Shown here piece by piece: positions 7,850 to 14,735 of a stretch of DNA of 64,000 nucleotides; position 1 is the first letter of the stretch; every line of letters begins with the position of its first letter. Position numbers and translations under genes: made by a program. The stretch lies in assembly GCA_017465845.1 (NCBI GenBank), contig JAFTVH010000148.1, positions 1 through 64,000 on the forward strand, read 5' to 3'. The DNA comes from Lachnospiraceae bacterium (GTDB lineage: Bacteria > Bacillota > Clostridia > Lachnospirales > Lachnospiraceae). The notes under the pieces were generated by a model that was given only the letters and a program-made list of their open reading frames with translations, was not told the DNA's origin and searched no databases.

Positions 7850-9145
7850 ATGAGAATCATTTCCCTGTCTCAGGACACCCGCAAAAATGTCCTGAATGAC
7901 CTGTTAAAGAGAAGCCCCAACAATTACGGGCAGTATGAATCCACTGTTAATGAAATTATCGAGAACGTAAAGCAAAACGGTGATAAGGCTCTTTTTGAGT
8001 ACACTTTAAAGTTCGATAAGTTTTCCCTGAATGCAGACAACATCGTGGTAACCCGAGAAGAAATCGAAGAAGCCTACAAATCAATGGATGAAAAGCTGGT
8101 AGAAGTCATTCGTCACAGTGCAGCCAACATCCGTTCCTTCCATGAAAAGCAACTTCGCAACAGTTGGTTCACCTCCAGGGAAGACGGTACCATTCTGGGT
8201 ATGAAGATTACCCCGATTGAAAAGGCCGGCGTATATGTTCCCGGCGGTAAAGCCGCTTATCCTTCCAGCGTACTGATGAATGTAGTTCCTGCCAAGGTTG
8301 CAGGTGTGAATAAGATCATCATGACCACACCTCCCGGAGCAGATGGCAAGGTCAATCCCGGCACTTTGGTTGCCGCAGATATCGCAGGTGTGGATGTCAT
8401 CTATAAAGTGGGCGGAGCACAGGCTATTGCTGCTATGGCATTCGGTACAGAATCTATCCCTAAGGTGGACAAAATCACCGGCCCCGGCAATATCTTCGTA
8501 GCACTGGCTAAGAAGGCTGTATACGGCTATGTCAGCATCGATTCCATTGCAGGTCCCAGTGAGATTCTCGTCCTTGCCGATGAGACGGCCAATCCCAGAT
8601 ACGTGGCTGCTGACCTGTTATCTCAGGCAGAGCACGACGAACTTGCCAGCGCTATCCTGATTACTACCTCAAAGGAACTTGCCGAGAAAGTATCTGAGCA
8701 GGTGGATATTTTTACTGCTGAGCTTTCCAGAAGTGCTATTATTCAGAAGTCCCTGGACAATTACGGCTACATATTACTGGCAGAGGACATGAACCAGGCC
8801 ATCGAGACCGCTAATGAAATTGCGTCCGAACACCTTGAAATTTTGACACGTAATCCTTTCGATGTGATGACCAAAATCCGCAATGCAGGCGCTATTTTCC
8901 TTGGAGAATATGCTTCTGAGCCTTTGGGAGATTATTTTGCAGGACCAAATCACATCCTGCCTACTAATGGTACCGCAAAGTTCTTTTCTCCTGTAAATGT
9001 GGATGATTTTATTAAGAAGAGCAGTATTATTTCCTATTCGAAGGAAGCATTACAGCAGATACACAAAGAAATCGAATTGTTCGCGGAAAGCGAAGGGTTG
9101 ACAGCTCATGCCAATAGTATTAAGGTGAGATTTGAAGAAGAGTAA
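7850..9145 (+). CDS. hisD: Histidinol dehydrogenase
   Basis: HisD carries out the last two steps, oxidising histidinol to histidine with two NAD. The 431-residue length is normal. Family signatures visible are the PGGKAAYPSSVLM block, VGGAQAIAAMA, KITGPGNIFVA, SIAGPSEILVLAD, SQAEHDE, the catalytic SEHLEI and the late GPNHILPT. The zinc-dependent fold is complete. It lies between the ITPase-like gene and hisB with short gaps and a GAGGT ribosome site. Confidence 0.96.
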   Translation: MRIISLSQDTRKNVLNDLLKRSPNNYGQYESTVNEIIENVKQNGDKALFEYTLKFDKFSLNADNIVVTREEIEEAYKSMDEKLVEVIRHSAANIRSFHEKQLRNSWFTSREDGTILGMKITPIEKAGVYVPGGKAAYPSSVLMNVVPAKVAGVNKIIMTTPPGADGKVNPGTLVAADIAGVDVIYKVGGAQAIAAMAFGTESIPKVDKITGPGNIFVALAKKAVYGYVSIDSIAGPSEILVLADETANPRYVAADLLSQAEHDELASAILITTSKELAEKVSEQVDIFTAELSRSAIIQKSLDNYGYILLAEDMNQAIETANEIASEHLEILTRNPFDVMTKIRNAGAIFLGEYASEPLGDYFAGPNHILPTNGTAKFFSPVNVDDFIKKSSIISYSKEALQQIHKEIELFAESEGLTAHANSIKVRFEEE

Positions 9146-9159
9146 CTGGAGGGTTCAGT

Positions 9160-9747
9160 ATGGCACGGGAAGTTTTAGTAGAGAGAAAGACAAAAGAGAC
9201 TGATATTAAGATGTCTTTGAATATTGATGGGACCGGGAAGGCTAATATCAACACAGGAATCGGGTTCTTTGACCATATGTTGGAAGGTTTTGCAAAGCAT
9301 GGGTTCTTTGATCTTGAATGTAAGATTGATGGTGATTTACATGTGGACGGACACCATACGGTGGAAGATGCCGGGATTGTATTAGGACAGGCTATCAGTA
9401 AGGCAATTGGGGATAAAAAGGGTATCCGCAGGTATGGGTACTTTGTATTGCCCATGGATGATGCATTGGCGCTTTGTGCTGTGGATCTGTGCGGTAGACC
9501 TTATTTTGTATTTGACTGTGAGTTCCCGGTGGAGAGAGTGGGAGGACTTGATACGGAGCTTGTGAAGGAGTTCTTTTATGCAGTATCTTACAGTGCAGGA
9601 ATGAATCTTCATATCAGAATGCTGTCCGGTGACAATGCTCATCACATGATCGAGGCCATGTTTAAGGCTTTTGCAAAAGCTTTGGATCAGGCTACCGGTA
9701 TGGATGAGAGAATTACGGGTGTATTAAGTACCAAAGGAACACTATAA
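9160..9747 (+). CDS. hisB: Imidazoleglycerol-phosphate dehydratase
   Basis: HisB dehydrates imidazole glycerol phosphate to imidazole acetol phosphate. At 195 residues it is the monofunctional form, without the phosphatase domain of enteric HisB. The manganese-binding motifs are intact: GFFDHMLEGFAKHG, DGHHTVEDAGI and DNAHHMIEAMFKA. It starts 14 bases after hisD and ends 24 bases before hisIE. Confidence 0.96.
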   Translation: MAREVLVERKTKETDIKMSLNIDGTGKANINTGIGFFDHMLEGFAKHGFFDLECKIDGDLHVDGHHTVEDAGIVLGQAISKAIGDKKGIRRYGYFVLPMDDALALCAVDLCGRPYFVFDCEFPVERVGGLDTELVKEFFYAVSYSAGMNLHIRMLSGDNAHHMIEAMFKAFAKALDQATGMDERITGVLSTKGTL

Positions 9748-9771
9748 TTTACCTATGAAAGGAAATAACAA

Positions 9772-11127
9772 ATGACCAGGAAATTTGTACCCTGCATCTA
9801 TTTATATCGCGGTCGTGCAGTCCGCAGTTTGCATGATAAGAGCGTGATAGACACCGATCCGGTGAGACTTGCAAGATATTACAGTGAAAATAACGCAGAT
9901 GAAATGATTGTATTTGATATGTCAGATGTTGCTGCGGCTGATGGTGAAAACTCTTGTGAAGATGTGTCAGAAGGGCGGCTGAGTCTTACTGTGTCAACTG
10001 CAGATGCGCTCCACGAAGAAGCTCTCGATATTATGAAAGAAATCTGCGCCGCAGTTGAAGTAGACGTCATTGGCGCAGGTAATGTAAAAAGGATGGAAGA
10101 TATTAAGAAAATCCTTTATATAGGCTGTAAGAAAGCTGTTCTCGATTACGAGAAGCCTTCCAACATCGAAATCACCGAAGAAGTATCCTTGAAATTTGGC
10201 AAAGATAAACTGTTGGTTTCCTTTAGTGATGCGGCGATCCTTGCAGAGAAGAAAGAATTGATTGACCAATATATTTCTTCTCTGATCCTGATGAATCCTC
10301 ACCAGATCCGCGAAACGATTCAGGTATCAGAACTTCCTTTTTATGTGCAGATCAGAAATATTTCTCTGAACAAGCTTCTGGAAATATTTGCATACGAACA
10401 GGTAAGTGGCATTACCGGCAATACCATCAATGATAATGTGAAAGAAATTTTGAACCTGAAGGACCTTTGCATGGAAAACGGCATTCCGGTAGAAATGCTG
10501 ACGCCGGCTTATTGTTGGTCTGATTTCAAGCTGAACAGTGACGGAATGGTACCGGTAATCGTCCAGGATTATAAGACCTCTGAAGTACTGATGATGGCTT
10601 ATATGAATGAAGAAGCATATGAAGCGACTTTGCGTACCGGTAAAATGACGTATTACAGCCGAAGCAGGCAGCAGCTGTGGCTGAAGGGTGAGACCAGCGG
10701 CCATTACCAATACGTAAAATCCTTATCTGCTGACTGTGATATGGACACTATCCTTGCTAAGGTATCTCAGGTAGGTGTTGCCTGCCATACCGGTGCAAGA
10801 AGCTGTTTCTTCAATGAAATCGTGCATAAGGATTACGAAGAAGCTGCCAATCCCTTAAAGGTATTTGAGGAAGTATTTGATGTCATTAAAGACCGCAAAA
10901 TCCACCCCAAAGAGGGATATTATACCAATTATCTGTTTGATAAGGGTATTGATAAAATATTAAAGAAGCTGGGAGAAGAGGCCACTGAAATCGTGATTGC
11001 TGCCAAGAATCCCAATGCAAATGAAGTGAAATACGAAATCAGTGATTTCCTGTATCATATGATGGTACTGATGGCTGAGAAAGATGTAACCTGGGAAGAG
11101 ATTACCACGGAACTGGCAAATCGCTGA
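9772..11127 (+). CDS. hisI: HisIE with an extra degenerate HisA/HisF-like N-terminal domain
   Basis: The C-terminal half is a bifunctional HisI-HisE protein that cleaves phosphoribosyl-ATP to -AMP and then opens the ring. HisI spans about residues 250-347 with cysteines C322, C338 and C345 (VACHTGARSC). HisE spans about 362-451 with KLGEEATEIVIAAKN and EISDFLYHMMVLM. The first 235 or so residues are not part of usual HisIE. They begin KFVPCIYLYRGRAV, which resembles the start of HisF/HisA (PCLDvkdGrvV), but the catalytic Asp is Tyr10, and the second-Asp region reads LLVSFSDAA. The domain is therefore probably an inactive beta-alpha barrel kept for structure or channelling. It is the last gene of the operon. 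Confidence 0.9.
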   Translation: MTRKFVPCIYLYRGRAVRSLHDKSVIDTDPVRLARYYSENNADEMIVFDMSDVAAADGENSCEDVSEGRLSLTVSTADALHEEALDIMKEICAAVEVDVIGAGNVKRMEDIKKILYIGCKKAVLDYEKPSNIEITEEVSLKFGKDKLLVSFSDAAILAEKKELIDQYISSLILMNPHQIRETIQVSELPFYVQIRNISLNKLLEIFAYEQVSGITGNTINDNVKEILNLKDLCMENGIPVEMLTPAYCWSDFKLNSDGMVPVIVQDYKTSEVLMMAYMNEEAYEATLRTGKMTYYSRSRQQLWLKGETSGHYQYVKSLSADCDMDTILAKVSQVGVACHTGARSCFFNEIVHKDYEEAANPLKVFEEVFDVIKDRKIHPKEGYYTNYLFDKGIDKILKKLGEEATEIVIAAKNPNANEVKYEISDFLYHMMVLMAEKDVTWEEITTELANR

Positions 11128-11162
11128 TAAAATGTGTGCAACAATTAATATAATATCAAGAA

Positions 11163-11196
11163 CGACCAGTTTAGTCAATTTTGACCATTCTGGTCA
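11163..11196. promoter_or_regulatory. Pair of 15-bp palindromes, operator-like
   Basis: CGACCA-GTT-TAGTCA (11163-11177, one mismatch) and TGACCA-TTC-TGGTCA (11182-11196, perfect) are two 6-3-6 inverted repeats whose centres are 19 bp apart. They lie about 40 bases before the remains of rarA. The same arrangement occurs at 60633-60666. The size and tandem layout suit a dimeric repressor; no regulator gene is adjacent. Confidence 0.55.
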
Positions 11197-11236
11197 TTTG
11201 CGATTTTCTCAAAGTTTTACCGGAAAGGATAATGTT

Positions 11237-11687
11237 ATAGAACAGTTTTCCTTATTTGATAACAACACAACTACTTTCTCAGATCCCCTCGCCAGCCGTC
11301 TGGGCCCTCGCACACTGGAGGAGTACATCGGTCAGGAGCATCTGTTAGGAAAAGGCAAGATATTCAGATAGCTCATCGAAAAAGACATGATTACTTCCAT
11401 GAAATTCTTCTTATGTAGCTTATGAAGAGGCAAAAGAAGATGCCAGACGGATATTGTCCGAACCGGTACCGCTCATTATTCGCAATGCACCTTCTTCCCT
11501 GATGGAACAACTGCATTACGGGGAAGGGTATATTTATGCACATAATACAGTGGAAAAGATAGCTCACATGACTTGTCTGCCCGAAAGCTTGAAAGACAGA
11601 AAATATTACAGACCGACAAAAGAAGGCAAAGAAGCCGATTTGCAGGAAAAGCTGTCTGATATCGAACATTTTCGAAACCGAAAGTGA
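11237..11687 (+). pseudogene. rarA (mgsA-type replication/recombination ATPase) remnant
   Basis: Both ends of a RarA AAA-ATPase gene survive with the middle missing. The 5' part encodes IEQFSLFDNN and then DPLASRLGPRTLEEYIGQEH, LLGKGKIFR, an in-frame TAG (11369-11371) where relatives have Gln, and LIEKDMITSM. It then jumps frame near 11405-11420 to the C-terminal part, which begins AYEEAKEDARR and includes PVPLIIRNAPSSLMEQL and ends near the usual C-terminus. Walker A, Walker B and about 290 residues are gone. The expected start codon, 8 bases after GGAAAGG, is ATA rather than ATG. RarA normally acts at stalled replication forks; this copy cannot. Confidence 0.85.
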
Positions 11688-11717
11688 TTGTTTGATAATG
11701 ATTGGTTCTACTCCTAT

Positions 11718-11745
11718 TTGCTAAATGCATACAATGTGGTAAAAT
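11718..11745 (+). promoter_or_regulatory. Promoter for the two small unknown genes
   Basis: TTGCTA (11718-11723) and TAAAAT (11740-11745) with a 16-base spacer lie directly after the rarA remnant and 18 bases before the ATG at 11764. That leaves a very short leader and no clear ribosome site. Confidence 0.5.
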
Positions 11746-11763
11746 AGAGAAAGTAATGAACCT

Positions 11764-12165
11764 ATGGGAAATATATCAACAGAGCAAAAGCTTCAGCTGA
11801 TCCGTCAGGTCCGCTCCCAGCACAGCAGGGATCAGTCAGATTTGATGGCAAGAGAACGGCTTTTATACGGCAGAACAGGAGATTATCTTCACGAAGGCTA
11901 TAGAGAGCGTCCAAAAGCCTTCATAACTGCCGCCGGCGACAGTTATGAAGGCTTATATGACGATATGCCTGCAAACCCGCCGGGACGCAATATGTTCGCG
12001 CTTCGCCTGCTTGCTGCTCTTGTGCTTCTGGTCCTTTTTATTTTGACGGATAAAAATAACAGTCCTTTTCTGGGAATCAGCACCTCAGAAGTATTTTCCA
12101 TGATAGAAAATGATTATTATGAACAATTGGAGGAATGGATTCATGAAACCCAAAATGAAAGATGA
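11764..12165 (+). CDS. Single-pass membrane protein of unknown function, 133 residues
   Basis: The N-terminal 75 residues are polar and charged (KLQLIRQVRSQHSRDQSD, then RERLLYGR). A single hydrophobic stretch of about 19 residues (ALRLLAALVLLVLFILTD) follows near residue 80, then a 30-residue acidic tail. The orientation is probably N-terminus inside. I do not recognise the family. Its last 23 bases overlap the start of the next small gene, whose ribosome site (GGAGG at 12129) lies inside this gene, so the two are almost certainly co-translated. Confidence 0.7.
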   Translation: MGNISTEQKLQLIRQVRSQHSRDQSDLMARERLLYGRTGDYLHEGYRERPKAFITAAGDSYEGLYDDMPANPPGRNMFALRLLAALVLLVLFILTDKNNSPFLGISTSEVFSMIENDYYEQLEEWIHETQNER

Positions 12166-12352
12166 CATTGACAATATCCTTGCAATCCTCGATGATTTCG
12201 GCCGTTCCGATACTTCACGCCTGAAAATCAACGTATCGGAAGATATCAGTCAGGGCGAAAGCGCCAGACAGTATCATCTTGGCCGCTGCGATATCGGAAG
12301 TCCCTGGGCATGCGGAACGCCTTTTGATGTACTGGAAGAGGATAAGGAATAA
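12143..12352 (+). CDS. Small protein with a conserved-looking CDIGSPWACG motif, 69 residues
   Basis: I place the start at the ATG at 12143 because GGAGG sits 9 bases upstream; an in-frame ATG at 12110 lies well inside the preceding gene. The product is acidic, soluble and has two cysteines close together in GRCDIGSPWACGTPFD. This could be a metal- or disulfide-forming hairpin, but no known family comes to mind. It overlaps the membrane-protein gene and ends 12 bases before the convergent LysR gene. Function is unknown. Confidence 0.68.
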   Translation: MKPKMKDDIDNILAILDDFGRSDTSRLKINVSEDISQGESARQYHLGRCDIGSPWACGTPFDVLEEDKE

Positions 12353-12364
12353 AAAAAGATGCCA

Positions 12365-13282
12365 TCATGGTCTATGCATACTTTCTCTGGCTATGCGCAT
12401 GAAATCACGGGCATAGGCCGGCATATACCTGTCCTTGCGGTAAGCAATGACCAATGTGGTGAATACACCCTTTTCTCCAATTGAAAAACATGCCTTCGGA
12501 TGGTCTGATTTTAATATATTAACATAGTTCTCCGGAATCAGACAAACTCCAAGTCCCTGCTGACACAACAGGGCACCTGCCTGAGAATTTCGAGTATGAA
12601 ATAATATATCAGGTTTGATACCGTTTTCTTCAAAAAGCTGAAGGGCAAGACGCCCTGTGGTTTGATCCGGAAAATTTAATATAAAAGATTCTTCTCCTAA
12701 TAATTTCAAATCAATCCATGGGTATTTATGTCCATTTTCATATTTTCCATCTTGCATATGTACATTGCCAGGCGGCAGCATCAGAAGGACTTCTTCTTTT
12801 CCTAATAGTTCATAAGTCAGCTTTGGGTGAGGATTGGATTCATTGAAGATAGCAAAATCCAGTTGATCATCTAACAGCAGCTTTTCCTGAATGGCATAGC
12901 TCTCTTCCAGAAAATTAATTTTGACACCGGGATACAAACGATGAAATTCCGGCATAATATTCGGAATCATGCAGGAACTTCGCATAGGTGGGAAAGCAAT
13001 GTTCAATTCACCCTTATTACATGCCACCAGATCTTCCAGCTCCTTCTCCCAGTTTTGATTGATTTCCAGCATCTTACGTGCATATTCCATATATTTGCGG
13101 CCAAGATGAGTAGGAATGTAATAATTTCCGCTTCTGCTAAACAATTTTCCGTTAATATCACGTTCCAGCTTTTGCAGATGCTTGCTGAGTGTTGGTTGGG
13201 AGATGTAAAGCTCCTGGGCAGCTTTTGTCAGATTTTGATGCTTGGCAATACATAAAATATAGTTTAATTCCCGGATATTCAT
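12365..13282 (-). CDS. LysR family transcriptional regulator of the adenine module
   Basis: This 305-residue protein has an N-terminal winged helix-turn-helix (NLTKAAQELYISQPTLSKHL, about residues 17-36). A C-terminal periplasmic-binding-like effector domain follows. It is divergent from the purine permease and adenine deaminase genes, with a perfect 21-bp palindrome 16 bases upstream of its own start. By the usual LysR arrangement it probably regulates those genes and itself, with a purine or related metabolite as effector. The effector is inferred only from context. Confidence 0.88.
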   Translation of the reverse strand: MNIRELNYILCIAKHQNLTKAAQELYISQPTLSKHLQKLERDINGKLFSRSGNYYIPTHLGRKYMEYARKMLEINQNWEKELEDLVACNKGELNIAFPPMRSSCMIPNIMPEFHRLYPGVKINFLEESYAIQEKLLLDDQLDFAIFNESNPHPKLTYELLGKEEVLLMLPPGNVHMQDGKYENGHKYPWIDLKLLGEESFILNFPDQTTGRLALQLFEENGIKPDILFHTRNSQAGALLCQQGLGVCLIPENYVNILKSDHPKACFSIGEKGVFTTLVIAYRKDRYMPAYARDFMRIARESMHRP

Positions 13283-13297
13283 AACGCTCCTTTTGCA

Positions 13298-13318
13298 ACT
13301 ATTCCAAATTGGAATAGT
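13298..13318. promoter_or_regulatory. Perfect palindromic operator for the LysR regulator
   Basis: ACTATTCCAA-A-TTGGAATAGT is a perfect 10-1-10 inverted repeat in the regulator/permease gap. It contains the T-N11-A core typical of LysR sites. It is 16 bases upstream of the regulator start and 19 bases upstream of the permease -35 box, the expected place for both autoregulation and activation. Confidence 0.7.
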
Positions 13319-13336
13319 TTTTATGAAAAATATCGA

Positions 13337-13366
13337 TTGGACTTTATTTCATGTCTATCATACAAT
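13337..13366 (+). promoter_or_regulatory. Promoter of the purine permease gene
   Basis: TTGGAC (13337-13342) and TACAAT (13361-13366) have an 18-base spacer and lie 44 bases before the permease ATG. The -35 box is imperfect, as expected for an activator-dependent promoter. I see no purine riboswitch in the short leader. Confidence 0.55.
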
Positions 13367-13409
13367 AAAATCTGTTCAAAAGCAACTTACAAAAGAAAAG
13401 GAGTAAATC

Positions 13410-14717
13410 ATGAAACAGTTTTTAGAAAAACAATTTAAAATGTCTGAGTTTCATACCAATGTAAAAACGGAACTTTTAGCCGGTCTTACAACATTTGTAA
13501 CTATGGCATATGTCCTGGCTACCGTGCCGAACATGCTTGGAAATGCAGGATATGACAGGCATGTTACACTTACAGCAATGGTTTTACTGATCATTCTTAC
13601 CAGCTGTGCAATGGCACTTGTAACCAATCGTCCTTTTGCACTTGCACCGGGACTCGGCAGCGTGGGAATTGTAGCATCCATGATCGCAAATGAAGGGATA
13701 CCTGCTCCCGTTGCAGCAGGCGTTATTTTCTGGAGTGGTGTATTATTCGTTCTGGTATCTTATCTGGGATTACGCGAAGCCGTTGTGCGTGTCATTCCTG
13801 CCAGCCTGAAGCATGCAGTCAGTGCAGGCATTGGTCTGTTTATTGCTTTGATTGGTGCAAAGGGCTGTGGACTTATTGTAGCAAATGGAAATAAGAATAA
13901 TCTTGCATTCGGTGATTTGACTTCACCGACAGTCATTGTTTGTGCTCTTGGATTTATCATCCTGTTAATTATGAAAACAAAAAATGTACCGGGCGGAATG
14001 ATTTTGACTATCATTCTTACAACTATTATCGGTATTCCTTTTGGTGTTACAACTTTGCCGGAATCTATTATTTCGCTCCCTGCAAATGTGGGAACACAGT
14101 TTTTAAAAGTGGACTTCTTGGGTGCACTGGATTTTGCATACATTCCGTTTTTGATCGCACTGTTTATTCCTGACTTTTTCTCAACCTTCGGTACGGTTCT
14201 TGGTGTCGGTGCGAAAGCAGGATATCTGGATAAAGACGGAAATCTTCCGGGAATTGACAAGTGCTTTCAGGTGGACGCTGTGTCTACATGTGTGGGTGCC
14301 TTATTCGGGATGCCTAGTATGACTACTTATCTGGAATCTTCTGCCGGTGTTGAAGCAGGCGGAAAAACAGGGTTAACAGTTATCTTTACAAGTGTTTTCT
14401 TTGCGCTTTCACTGTTTTTTGCACCGATAGCCCTGATCATACCAACAGCAGCTACCGCTCCGGTATTGATATACATTGGTATAAATATGCTCGGCAATAT
14501 GCGTCATATCAATTTTGCTGACTTAACAGATGCGTTTCCATCTTTTGTATGCGTAACGTTTACTATTTTCGCCAATAACATTGCAAATGGTATCTGTACC
14601 GCACTTCCTGTGTATTTGATTATGAAGCTTGCAGCCGGAAAGAGAAAAGAACTTCCGCCGCTTATTTATGTATTAGTAGGAGTGTGTATCCTTTACTTCT
14701 GGTCCATTTGTCGATAA
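13410..14717 (+). CDS. AzgA-type purine (probably adenine/hypoxanthine) permease
   Basis: A 435-residue inner membrane transporter of the NCS2 family with about 12-14 hydrophobic segments. Family marks include the N-terminal FKMSEFHTNVKTELLAGLTT and FVTMAYVLATVPNML, the GLGSVGIVAS region, VSAGIGLFIALIGAKGCGLI and the GMPSMTTYLESSAGVEAGG block. The last of these is typical of the AzgA branch that imports adenine, guanine and hypoxanthine with protons. The gene for adenine deaminase begins 18 bases downstream, which makes adenine the likely substrate. Its leader has a good AAAGGAG site. Confidence 0.9.
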   Translation: MKQFLEKQFKMSEFHTNVKTELLAGLTTFVTMAYVLATVPNMLGNAGYDRHVTLTAMVLLIILTSCAMALVTNRPFALAPGLGSVGIVASMIANEGIPAPVAAGVIFWSGVLFVLVSYLGLREAVVRVIPASLKHAVSAGIGLFIALIGAKGCGLIVANGNKNNLAFGDLTSPTVIVCALGFIILLIMKTKNVPGGMILTIILTTIIGIPFGVTTLPESIISLPANVGTQFLKVDFLGALDFAYIPFLIALFIPDFFSTFGTVLGVGAKAGYLDKDGNLPGIDKCFQVDAVSTCVGALFGMPSMTTYLESSAGVEAGGKTGLTVIFTSVFFALSLFFAPIALIIPTAATAPVLIYIGINMLGNMRHINFADLTDAFPSFVCVTFTIFANNIANGICTALPVYLIMKLAAGKRKELPPLIYVLVGVCILYFWSICR

Positions 14718-14735
14718 GAAAGGAATTTTTTAAGA

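Noticed and set aside
13283-13409. Purine riboswitch before the permease
   Set aside because: The leader after the promoter is only about 40 bases and lacks the three-way junction pattern; a protein operator explains the control.
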